Assembly (NCBI GenBank): GCA_013001595.1
Contig: JABDMH010000150.1
Span: 1 to 34,800, forward strand
Source of the DNA: Saprospiraceae bacterium
Lineage (GTDB): Bacteria; Bacteroidota; Bacteroidia; Chitinophagales; Saprospiraceae
Length of the DNA: 34,800 nt
Direction: 5' to 3'
Below the pieces are notes generated by a model that was given only the letters and a program-made list of their open reading frames with translations, was not told the origin of the DNA and searched no databases. Both the position numbers and the translations under genes were made by a program. Of this stretch, positions 1 to 7,754 are shown piece after piece (position 1 is the first letter of the stretch; each line of letters starts with the position of its first letter).

Positions 1-284
1 AATCTAAGTAATACGCGCTGAGCGTTTTCTGGAATGTATGCAATTTCATAATTTTATCCTGCAAAGGCTTTTACAGAATCAAGACAATCAAATTGAAGAA
101 CTAGAAAAAATTCCACTTCATCCTTTCTTTCTTGTGTTGAAATACTGACCTTTTCTAATCCTTAACCCCCTTTCTTTTTTACAGCAGGAAACACTTCATT
201 AACTAACATATCTTCATAGACCTGAGCATTTTCTTTTGTAGTCCAGCCCCTCCATGTTCTTATGATTTTCTGTTTTTGATTCAT
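1..284 (-). pseudogene. Broken antibiotic-biosynthesis-monooxygenase-like (ABM, dimeric ferredoxin-like fold) gene, runs off the window edge
   Basis: Reading the minus strand from an ATG at 284 gives 40 residues starting MNQKQKIIRTWRGW, then an in-frame TAA (164-162). After it the same frame continues with FFLVLQFDCLDSVKAFAG, a second TAA (56-54), then NYEIAYIPENAQRVLLR up to the window edge. The first block (I-I-R-T-W-R-G, then a helix ending NEVFP) and the later block (F-D-S-x-x-x-V-K-x-F-A-G, then Y-E-x-A-Y-x-P) have the pattern I know from small ABM-superfamily proteins of about 100 residues. There is no frameshift; only the two stop codons interrupt it. Each TAA could have come from GAA or CAA by one change. 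The gene is probably a recent pseudogene. Its far end is outside the window. Family assignment is by pattern only. Confidence 0.6.
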
Positions 285-353
285 TTTTATACTCTCTTTA
301 TCATTAACTGACTGCCATAAGTGAATGAGGCCCGATACTGGTTTTCACTAATA

Positions 354-461
354 TGATACAACGTACCTGGTGTATGGCATGTGGCTCAGCAAAAGCCGAT
401 CTTTTTCCAGACGGCTGTGCGTGGGATTTGAGTGGCCATATGCTATGACACCTTGTTAGAC
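354..461 (-). other. Imperfect hairpin resembling an integron attC site
   Basis: Bases 369-385 (GGTGTATGGCATGTGGC) pair with 435-452 (GCCATATGCTATGACACC) with one bulged base and two G-T pairs. An inner stem pairs 394-398 (AGCCG) with 412-416 (CGGCT). At the outer end 455-461 is GTTAGAC, an exact match to the attC core consensus GTTRRRY, and 356-362 (ATACAAC) matches RYYYAAC with one mismatch. Read on the minus strand it starts with GTCTAAC 60 bases after the stop of the cyclase gene, which is where an attC lies in a cassette. Length about 105 bases is inside the known attC range. No integrase is in the window, so the call rests on structure and core motifs. Confidence 0.45.
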
Positions 462-520
462 TTTCGTTTGTTTCTTTCAGAGCAATAAATCTTCAACCTG
501 AACATCATGTCAAAACAGGT

Positions 521-1702
521 CTATAGAACAAAATACATGTCTAATGCCCCTTTTCCCTTAGCATCAATTTTGCCACGGTATTCACAAGGAAATTCATTTT
601 TGATCAAGTCGTAGGTATAAGCGGAAACATTTATTCTACCTTCTTCGCTATTCGATTCGAGTCTGCTTGCTGTATTAATTGTATCACCAAAAATGTCATA
701 AGTGAATTTTTTCTTTCCGGTCACACCCGCTGTAATTGGTCCAGAATGTAGTCCTAATCGTATCCTCCATTTGATTGCATGAGATTGATTTCTTGCATCC
801 AGATAGGTTATTATTCTTTTGGCGGCACGAGTGCATCTTATAGCGTGATCAGATGTCTCTACGGGTACACCACAAGCTGCTAAATAAGCATCTCCAACTG
901 TCTGTATTTTCTCTATCCCTTCGGATTCCATGATCTCATCAAACTGAATAAAAATATCATTCAGCTCCTCTATTAGTTTTTTGGTAGGAATCGTAGCCAC
1001 TATGTTGGTAAAACCTATGAAGTCTGAGAACATGATTGTAACATCTTCAAACCTTCTAGGAGTGACTTTTCCTGTTTCTCTTAATTCCTTTGATACTTCA
1101 GAGGGAAGGATATTGTCAAGTAATATTTCATTGTCTGCCTTGGAAGTTTCAAGTTCTTCTTCAGTGCTCTCAGCAATCTGGATAAAGAAATTCAATGGAA
1201 ATACAACTAAAGCAGCACCAGTATTTAGATATAGCAAGAAGTCCAAAGTCGAATTTTCAAGTAGGATTATAGGTTCATTAAAGCGTGTATAAATGGCAGC
1301 AGCTATAAACGAGAGAGCAAAGCATATTGCCAGAATTAGTTTTGGCCGACTTCTTCCCCTCGTGCTCAGTTGAACTGCAATGGACATTGCGATAAGGTGG
1401 AATTGAAGACCACTGTCCCATCCCACCATGAAAATGCCAGCACCAAGAAATGCAAAGTGCATCAACGAGTTTATTAGAATTGCTTGGAAGTATTTCTTGT
1501 GCTTAACAAAGTAGAACAGCGATATCATTACAAGTACTACAGGAATGCCTAAAAGTGCCAAAAATGGCACTTCGTACATCCAATAGATCACAGTCATGAT
1601 TATAAACCACATCAACGGAAAAGCAACCGTTCTCATAGCCATAGTATGGTAGCGAGTCTCAGTGTTCGATATATGTGGCAGTCTTAGATTTTCAGAAGCC
1701 AT
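521..1702 (-). CDS. Membrane-anchored class III adenylate cyclase
   Basis: Converts ATP to cAMP at the inner face of the membrane. The first 175 residues hold about five or six hydrophobic segments (roughly 25-45, 47-66, 72-92, 100-112, 120-138, 153-176). A short helical transducing element (about 176-215, with LLDNILPSEV) leads into the catalytic domain at about 218-393. The metal-binding aspartates D227 (FSDF) and D271 (VGDAY) are present, as are the adenine-selecting K265 and D336 (YDIFGD) and the transition-state N343 and R347 (NTASR), so the domain looks active and specific for ATP rather than GTP. The 393-residue length suits the membrane plus cyclase layout common in Bacteroidota and spirochaetes. 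attC-like motifs lie on both sides, so it may be a mobile cassette. No cAMP receptor gene is nearby. The signal sensed by the membrane part cannot be read from the sequence. Confidence 0.9.
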   Translation of the reverse strand: MASENLRLPHISNTETRYHTMAMRTVAFPLMWFIIMTVIYWMYEVPFLALLGIPVVLVMISLFYFVKHKKYFQAILINSLMHFAFLGAGIFMVGWDSGLQFHLIAMSIAVQLSTRGRSRPKLILAICFALSFIAAAIYTRFNEPIILLENSTLDFLLYLNTGAALVVFPLNFFIQIAESTEEELETSKADNEILLDNILPSEVSKELRETGKVTPRRFEDVTIMFSDFIGFTNIVATIPTKKLIEELNDIFIQFDEIMESEGIEKIQTVGDAYLAACGVPVETSDHAIRCTRAAKRIITYLDARNQSHAIKWRIRLGLHSGPITAGVTGKKKFTYDIFGDTINTASRLESNSEEGRINVSAYTYDLIKNEFPCEYRGKIDAKGKGALDMYFVL

Positions 1703-1745
1703 ATCTAAATAATACTGAAGAAGTTTATCATCTGTTATTAATAAG

Positions 1746-1811
1746 GGCTAACGGTAGCAATATGAAGCGGTTGGCACTTAAAAGCACTCTACCTCCTGAT
1801 CTAAGTTAGGT
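1746..1811 (-). other. Second, weaker attC-like element
   Basis: On the plus strand 1805-1811 is GTTAGGT, an exact GTTRRRY match, and 1746-1752 is GGCTAAC, one mismatch from RYYYAAC. On the minus strand the element starts with ACCTAAC 48 bases after the stop of the hydrolase gene and ends shortly before the cyclase start. The arms share only a partial inverted match (CTAAC, TAG, then a loosely matched G-rich block), clearly weaker than the 354-461 hairpin. Chance cannot be excluded. Confidence 0.25.
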
Positions 1812-1858
1812 TGATTTAAATTTCATCAGAACATTTATGCACTTGCCCACCAGCCGAT

Positions 1859-2887
1859 TTATATTGTCGTGTTGGCAATCGTTTCATTAGCTATTTGTTT
1901 AAGTATAATATTTTGAAGCACGTCATATCCTGTTGAATCATATAAGATTCCATGGGGAGCACCATCTATTACTTGCATATGCACAAAAGGAGATTTAGCT
2001 GTCACCAAAGCACTATAATATGTTAATCCCTGATTTAGCGCACCCACCCTGTCATTTCCACCATAAATTAAGTATACATGAGTACCTGGATAGTAATAAT
2101 TTCCCCCAATTGAAACGCTATTATTTTTATAGAGGTCAACGTAGTTCGTATCATATAGCTCGCAAGGCCCCTTTGATTCCGAATCGAAACCAAAGCTGAG
2201 ATCAATAGATGCTTTGGCGCGATCAGAGTAATGCATGTAATAGTTCAGAGAATCCTTGTCAAAACAACCAAGATCCAGCCGTCCCATCCAAAATCCCCCA
2301 AAAACAATTGCTGAATTTGTGATTTTGTCTATTCCATAAAAACTGAGCATATAGGCAATCTGTGCTGCACCGCCGGATCCTCCAAAAAGAACAAAAGGCT
2401 TCCCTTTATCTGCCAATTCATCATAGATGTATTGGGTTACAGTTGCTGGATGAACAGCTAGATTTTTGAAACCTTCATAATTTCCTGATCTACCAATAAA
2501 CCACCCTTTGTCCCATTTTATTTGTATAACACGGAATCCTTCCTTTGTTAAGTCAGAAATAAAATTAGCCCCTTTCTCCCTTCTACTTATATACCAGTTT
2601 CCAAGACCTCCAGAATACATTACAATTGTTCCTACGCAATCACCTGTAGGTTCATCGATTCTGATAATTCCTCCCTTAGGCTCGGCCACTGTTTCTGAAG
2701 CAGTCGTAAAGTGTAAGCAATTGTTGCAGTCTCCTGTATCCAAGGTGGCAGTCATGCGTATTTCACCCAACTCCAAATGAGAAAATTCCGTAGGATTGGT
2801 TTTAGTCTCACATGAGAAAGTCAACGCCAAAATAAAAACAATGAAGAATGTTATTGAAAGGGTTTGAAGATATCTTTTAATTTTCAT
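1859..2887 (-). CDS. Alpha/beta-hydrolase-like lipoprotein of unknown substrate
   Basis: A 342-residue exported protein. I place the start at the ATG at 2887, not the upstream one at 2959, because MKIKRYLQTLSITFF begins a normal lipoprotein signal peptide ending at C26 (ALTFSC). The nucleophile elbow GGSGG puts the likely catalytic serine at S171. D279 (YGGNDR) and H312 (DGAPHG) are placed as the acid and histidine of an alpha/beta-hydrolase triad, and the hydrophobic strand FVLFGG before the elbow fits the fold. Several cysteines (54, 57, 84) near the N-terminus may form disulfides. No closer family, such as a named esterase or peptidase group, could be recognised. It is on the same strand as the cyclase but separated from it by about 150 bases holding an attC-like element, so it is probably not in one operon with it. 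Confidence 0.7.
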   Translation of the reverse strand: MKIKRYLQTLSITFFIVFILALTFSCETKTNPTEFSHLELGEIRMTATLDTGDCNNCLHFTTASETVAEPKGGIIRIDEPTGDCVGTIVMYSGGLGNWYISRREKGANFISDLTKEGFRVIQIKWDKGWFIGRSGNYEGFKNLAVHPATVTQYIYDELADKGKPFVLFGGSGGAAQIAYMLSFYGIDKITNSAIVFGGFWMGRLDLGCFDKDSLNYYMHYSDRAKASIDLSFGFDSESKGPCELYDTNYVDLYKNNSVSIGGNYYYPGTHVYLIYGGNDRVGALNQGLTYYSALVTAKSPFVHMQVIDGAPHGILYDSTGYDVLQNIILKQIANETIANTTI

Positions 2888-3240
2888 GACTATTTTTAGT
2901 CTTCTCTGATTGCCAACACCCGTAATGCAACCACTCCAGAATGCAGTTACTGATACCATCTACTATGTGATCCAAGGTAATACTATTGCTGATAGGATCC
3001 AAGACTGCTGGATCGCTTCTTAGCAAGGTAATTACGGGGTGTTTTGAGCAAATGCCAGGTTAAATCTCCATCCCTTGACTTTCGTAAATAAATGTTTGCA
3101 ATTGATTGTAAACGTTTGATTCGAATAGGCCTGCTCCATACCTTCACGCCCCGAAATGAGGGAGCTTCCACCCAAAAAGAAGGATAATGGTCTGAAATCA
3201 CTGAAATGGGAGGCTATACTGGACATCCGACAATATGTGC
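2888..3240. other. Intergenic stretch without a supported gene
   Basis: The 353 bases between the hydrolase lipoprotein and the TonB-dependent receptor contain only short open frames on the minus strand (about 60-70 codons) with no recognisable protein pattern. No intrinsic terminator or consensus promoter (TTTG-N19-21-TAnnTTTG) was seen. It should hold the promoter of the hydrolase gene. Confidence 0.5.
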
Positions 3241-5646
3241 CTAACGCCTCCTCCGTTGCCCGGAAAACTCCATTGCTTCCCCTTTACCAAAGCCATAGCT
3301 GAAGCCTAAGGTAACAAATCGGCCACGCTGCCTGTGGCTATACATATATACATCTTCGCGATCGATGATGCTCTCTCGAACTCGGGAAGCAAAGGCATCG
3401 CGCACGCTAAGATTGAATACCCCCTTGCCATCTAAGATTTTCTTACGCAATCCAAAGTCTAGAAAAAGATTACCGGATACGGTACCTTGTACGGTCCGAT
3501 ATTTTGATTCATGGTGCCCAGTCAATTCTAGGTCAAGATCTGCGGGCAGATTGAATTTTCCTGTCAGCTTTGATAGCCACTGATCACCGCTGAAATCAAA
3601 AGAAGTAGCCTCAAAAGTTCCTTCTCGACTGAAGTAATTATAGTTTACATCTCCATTCATAGAAAGCCATTTGTTGACTTTATACTTGAAATTAAATTCC
3701 ACTCCAGTTGCCTGATTGGTGCCTAGATTGAATGGCTTAGCCGTGGTCACATTATTTTCAAACAGCGAAATACGCTCTACCACATCAGTCGTATACCGAT
3801 GATAGACTCCAAAATTCATCGATGCTTTACCTAGGATCAGAATGCTCATGACCTCATATGAATCTGTATACTCTGGCATCAAATCCGGATTTCCCACTCT
3901 AATATTAAAGGTGTTGCGGATGTTGAAAAATGGATTCAAATCCCACAGTCGAGGCCTAAATATGCGACGGGAATACCCAGCCTGAAGGGAGAACTTCTTA
4001 TTCACTTTATATGAGGTGTGGACGGTTGGAAAGAAGTCCGTATAGTTTTGGTCATTTTTCTGATCCGTATTGACAAGTAAGGTCTTAAGATCAGTATTTT
4101 CCATGCGCATGCCCAGCTTAAGGCCCCACACTTCACCCTCATAAGATCCGGTAGTATAAGCACCAAGTACATTTTGATCCCATTCAAATATGTTGGTCAG
4201 GTTGGGGTCATTCACCCAAACGCCATCCAAAAAATCATCTACAGCAAAATCATTGTTCACGTGATTGAGTACGTATTGTGAACCTAGTTCAACTGTAAAG
4301 TACTTAGCGAAGGGTTTGGTATAATCCAATTTGAAGGTTTGTACAGATTCTCGAAAATCCGTACGCGTTTTTTGAGTTCTCCCAGTCTCACTCCCAAAGA
4401 TTGATTGATTGTTAAAATCAGAAGATTGATCCTTGGCAAATAAATTACCTAAGGCACTAAAGAGTAGCATGTGATCATCGTCATCTGGATAGCTCTTCTG
4501 ATATTGAAATTCGTATCTATATTTTGGGTTGGTAGCATTCGTGACTTCGTTTCTACTCCAGGTAGAAGCAACTTGACCGCTGGTATCTAATAAATTGAAA
4601 GTCGTCATAGAAGGTTGATCTTCCACTTCATAAGCGAAATGACCAGAAAGAGTTAAAATATTATACTTATTAAGGTGATAATCGGTACCCAGCACGACGG
4701 TATAAAAAGTTTCGTTCCGAAATTCCTCTCCCTCGGTGCGCACGGTGGTGTTTCTGATCCGATCTCGGTTGATTACTTCTACATCATTGGGCAGCTCCCG
4801 ATATCCGACACCCAACTGCCCGAACAAATTGAATTTTTCTGTGCGTCTATTTACACTTAAACCCACACTGTGATTATGCGGAATCCCCATATTCACTGAC
4901 GCCGATCCATTGAGTCCCTTTCTCTCCTCTTTCTTGATGACGATATTGATGATGCCCGAAGTGCCTTCTGCATCATATTTAGCAGATGGATTGGTGATGA
5001 CCTCGATCTTGTCGATCATATCTGCAGTGATGGTGCCTAGCGTATTACCCTGTTCGCTGGCAATAACTGAAGGCTTGCCATTGATGAGAATTTGCACGCC
5101 CTGACTACCACGCAAGCTGATGTCACCCTCAATACTGACGTTAACGGAAGGTACATTAGTTAAGACTTCTAGAGCACTGGCTCCCGTTGAACTGAGGTCC
5201 TTACCCACATTAAATACCCGCTTATCCAACTTAAACTCCGTTTGTGATTGTTCAGCCCTAACCACTACTTCGTCCAGCGTCCTACTATCTTCCATTAGCA
5301 CAATGGTCCCTAGATCAACTTCATCTTCGGCCACCGAGGGGGACAGAATCTCCTGCGATATAAAGCCAATGAAACTGACTTGCAACCGAAATGTAGGTGT
5401 ATCCACGGTCATTTGAAAAACTCCATCGGTACCAGTTGTAGTACCTGATAGTGTTCGACTTGAGTCCATATTCAAGGCAACCACGGTAGCAAATTCAACA
5501 GGATTATCCTGCCTGTCCACTACCTTACCTCGTAGGGCAATCATACCTTCCTGCCCGGACATAGTCAGGGGGAACGATGCAAGCAAACACGCCATTGCAA
5601 TCCATGCTCTATTGACTTGGCCGGGAGTTTTAATCATTGAATTCAA
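3241..5646 (-). CDS. TonB-dependent outer-membrane receptor with carboxypeptidase-regulatory-like domain (OMP_b-brl_3 type)
   Basis: An 801-residue outer-membrane channel energised by TonB. A signal peptide (about residues 12-31, ending near SGQ) is followed by a carboxypeptidase-D-regulatory-like beta-sandwich (about 34-115, with LRGKVVDRQDNPVEFATV and FIGF). The plug domain is at about 125-240 (LDEVVVRA, LRGSQGVQILINGKPSV, EGTSGIINIVIKK), then a beta-barrel runs to the C-terminus. The layout and the plug wording match the outer membrane beta-barrel family 3 receptors rather than SusC, which is longer and carries the SusC signature. There is no SusD partner next to it. Ligand is unknown; members of this family import siderophores, peptides or glycans. 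The gene is divergent from the LamG-phosphoesterase gene across a 362-base gap. Confidence 0.88.
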   Translation of the reverse strand: MNSMIKTPGQVNRAWIAMACLLASFPLTMSGQEGMIALRGKVVDRQDNPVEFATVVALNMDSSRTLSGTTTGTDGVFQMTVDTPTFRLQVSFIGFISQEILSPSVAEDEVDLGTIVLMEDSRTLDEVVVRAEQSQTEFKLDKRVFNVGKDLSSTGASALEVLTNVPSVNVSIEGDISLRGSQGVQILINGKPSVIASEQGNTLGTITADMIDKIEVITNPSAKYDAEGTSGIINIVIKKEERKGLNGSASVNMGIPHNHSVGLSVNRRTEKFNLFGQLGVGYRELPNDVEVINRDRIRNTTVRTEGEEFRNETFYTVVLGTDYHLNKYNILTLSGHFAYEVEDQPSMTTFNLLDTSGQVASTWSRNEVTNATNPKYRYEFQYQKSYPDDDDHMLLFSALGNLFAKDQSSDFNNQSIFGSETGRTQKTRTDFRESVQTFKLDYTKPFAKYFTVELGSQYVLNHVNNDFAVDDFLDGVWVNDPNLTNIFEWDQNVLGAYTTGSYEGEVWGLKLGMRMENTDLKTLLVNTDQKNDQNYTDFFPTVHTSYKVNKKFSLQAGYSRRIFRPRLWDLNPFFNIRNTFNIRVGNPDLMPEYTDSYEVMSILILGKASMNFGVYHRYTTDVVERISLFENNVTTAKPFNLGTNQATGVEFNFKYKVNKWLSMNGDVNYNYFSREGTFEATSFDFSGDQWLSKLTGKFNLPADLDLELTGHHESKYRTVQGTVSGNLFLDFGLRKKILDGKGVFNLSVRDAFASRVRESIIDREDVYMYSHRQRGRFVTLGFSYGFGKGEAMEFSGQRRRR

Positions 5647-6008
5647 TTATGTTGTAGATAAGAACTGGGTCATATGAGGTCTTAACTCAACCTGCTAATT
5701 GGATTCACCTAACTTGGCATGTAGCCGGAGGCAATCCACAATTACATACCAACAAATAACCCTAATTTACAGATGGTAATATTGTCTGATGTAAATGTAA
5801 CTCTATTCACTCCCAATTTCATTCCAAATCTTCCTGACTTCTCCATATATTGATCCTGAGCCCATTGTGAAATGGGCACTGCCAGTTGAAGCTTCTAAAG
5901 ATTCAACGTCTTTAGGTGCAGATATGGCATTGTCAGACGCACATTGCATTTCAGGTCTATCATCATGTAGTTGAGTAGTAACCGGCAACACTTTACTATA
6001 TTATCTGT
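5647..6008. other. Divergent promoter region with a hairpin at 5860-5877
   Basis: This 362-base gap must carry the promoters of the receptor (minus) and of the LamG-phosphoesterase gene (plus). A perfect 7-bp stem, GCCCATT (5860-5866) and AATGGGC (5871-5877), closes a GTGA loop about 130 bases before the plus-strand start. It has no following T tract on either strand, so it is not a terminator; an operator or 5' leader structure is possible. No exact TAnnTTTG element was found. Confidence 0.35.
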
Positions 6009-7622
6009 ATGAACACCATAACCAGACAAAGTTTTCCTGCTATTGTTGCATGCCTCATATTCCTTGGCAGCACTAAGGTACTGGCTCAGAACCCCATTAT
6101 TAATCTTTCTTTTACCACTACTGAGATTGCAAAGAACAAAACCATCACAGAAGCAAGTGAGGCGACCTATTCTGTAGACCTCATGAAGCCTCAATTTACC
6201 AGCGGCATCACTGACTATGCGCTCGACCTGAGTTCAGATGCCATGTTGAGAAGGCCATGGATAGTGGATAGTTTGTCAATACAATCCATTGATTTTGCAC
6301 AAAGTTTTTCTATCCAGCTGTTTGTGAAGACCAAGCCCGGTGCCAGACAAGGCACTCCCATTGCAGGAAATAAACTCCACGATAGTTTAACACATGCCGG
6401 TTGGCAAATACTTACTCAAACAAATGGTGCTTGGGGTATAAATTTAGCTGATGGCAAAAAGCAAATAAACTATTTGCCTACAGAACGGCAAGCTATTAAT
6501 GATGGATTCTGGCACCAGATTGTCTTAACGGTCGAGAGACCTAAAAATGAGGCAAGAATGTATTTCGATGGACGGCAAGTAGCGATTTACAACTTGTTAG
6601 ACCTGGGTCACTTTCTTAGCGATAAAAGAACAATTATTGGAGGGACCGACCAGTATTTTGAATGGGGTTCTGCAGGTCAATGGAAAGCCTTTAACGGATA
6701 TATTGATGAAGTAAAAATTTGGAATCGCACCATTTCTGTACAGGAGGTGGAACACAATTGGAACACCTTATGTCCAAAGAAAAAGACCTCAGCTCGAAGA
6801 TTGCCTCCGAATCAAATAAAAGTCATGACTTGGAATATCTGGCATGGTGGACGGCGTTATGGTCAATATGTAGGGGTGGATCGAACGATTGAAACGATTA
6901 AAGCAGCTCAGGTAGATGTTATTTGCATGATTGAAACCTATGGTTCAGGTCCCATAATCGCAGATGCTTTGGGATATCACCTCTATCTCATTAGCTCCAA
7001 CCTCTCCATTCTTAGTAAATATCCATTGGGGGAAACCTTCGAAGCCTTTCGACCCTTTAATTTTGGGGGTGCCTATATACAAATTTCCACTGACCAAAAA
7101 ATATTGGTCCTCGATACCTGGTTACATTACTTGCCAAGCTACCTGGCCAATGTAGCTCAACAAAAAGTCTCTGCGAAAGAGCTCGTTGAGGCCGAATTTG
7201 AAACCCGTGCAAATGAAATCCAGCAAATTCTTAAAGAAATTCAGCCAACTCTAGCACGGTCAGGGGCAATTGGAACCATCATGGCAGGAGATTTCAATAG
7301 TGGTTCTCATTTGGATTGGACGAATCAAACCAAAGATATTCATCATCAATATGTGGTCGATTGGCCCGTCAGTATGTCAATGGCTGAAGCAGGTTTTAAG
7401 GACAGCTTCCGAATCTTGCACATCAATCCGCTCACTGACCCCGGGTTCACTTGGACTCCACGGGCTGCTAAGTCATCAACGTTATATGGTCCTCGTGATC
7501 GGATCGACTATATTTACTTTCAAGGCAAGCTTGATCCAATTCATTCAGAGGTACTCAGTTATCATCCGATCATGTTCCCATCAGATCATGCAGCGGTTAT
7601 CACAACTTTCGGATTGCCTTGA
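6009..7622 (+). CDS. Exported LamG (concanavalin-like) domain fused to an endonuclease/exonuclease/phosphatase domain
   Basis: A 537-residue secreted protein with signal peptide MNTITRQS... ending near LAQ (residue 27). Residues about 75-250 form a LamG/jellyroll lectin-like domain (SFSIQLFVKTKPGA, DGFWHQIVLTVE, ARMYFDGRQV, FNGYIDEVKIWNRTIS). Residues about 268-537 form an endonuclease/exonuclease/phosphatase domain. Expected metal and catalytic residues are visible: N276 (TWNIWHG), E309 (MIETYG), D428 and N430 (GDFN), a DRID block near the end, and D526-H527 (SDH). The fold serves DNases, sphingomyelinases and inositol or sugar phosphatases, so the substrate is a phosphate ester of unknown kind; the LamG part probably binds a carbohydrate or matrix. 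It ends 132 bases from the convergent susD gene. The domain call is secure, the substrate is not. Confidence 0.85.
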   Translation: MNTITRQSFPAIVACLIFLGSTKVLAQNPIINLSFTTTEIAKNKTITEASEATYSVDLMKPQFTSGITDYALDLSSDAMLRRPWIVDSLSIQSIDFAQSFSIQLFVKTKPGARQGTPIAGNKLHDSLTHAGWQILTQTNGAWGINLADGKKQINYLPTERQAINDGFWHQIVLTVERPKNEARMYFDGRQVAIYNLLDLGHFLSDKRTIIGGTDQYFEWGSAGQWKAFNGYIDEVKIWNRTISVQEVEHNWNTLCPKKKTSARRLPPNQIKVMTWNIWHGGRRYGQYVGVDRTIETIKAAQVDVICMIETYGSGPIIADALGYHLYLISSNLSILSKYPLGETFEAFRPFNFGGAYIQISTDQKILVLDTWLHYLPSYLANVAQQKVSAKELVEAEFETRANEIQQILKEIQPTLARSGAIGTIMAGDFNSGSHLDWTNQTKDIHHQYVVDWPVSMSMAEAGFKDSFRILHINPLTDPGFTWTPRAAKSSTLYGPRDRIDYIYFQGKLDPIHSEVLSYHPIMFPSDHAAVITTFGLP

Positions 7623-7754
7623 GATCTTGGAGCTTATGAGAACAAATCTACCGAGCTTATTTCTTGAGAATGAAGTCGGCCGTTATAATAATCTGAGGGT
7701 TGCAAAAAAAATACCACTAAGTGATCACCTGACAATATTTGGTAATCCCTGCTC

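Noticed and set aside
3239-3245. GCCTAAC at the end of the TonB-dependent receptor as another attC core site
   Set aside because: It is made by the stop codon region of the receptor, faces the wrong way for a cassette, and has no partner arm nearby.
5860-5877. Hairpin as an intrinsic terminator
   Set aside because: Neither strand has a T tract after the stem, and it lies upstream of both divergent genes, not after one.
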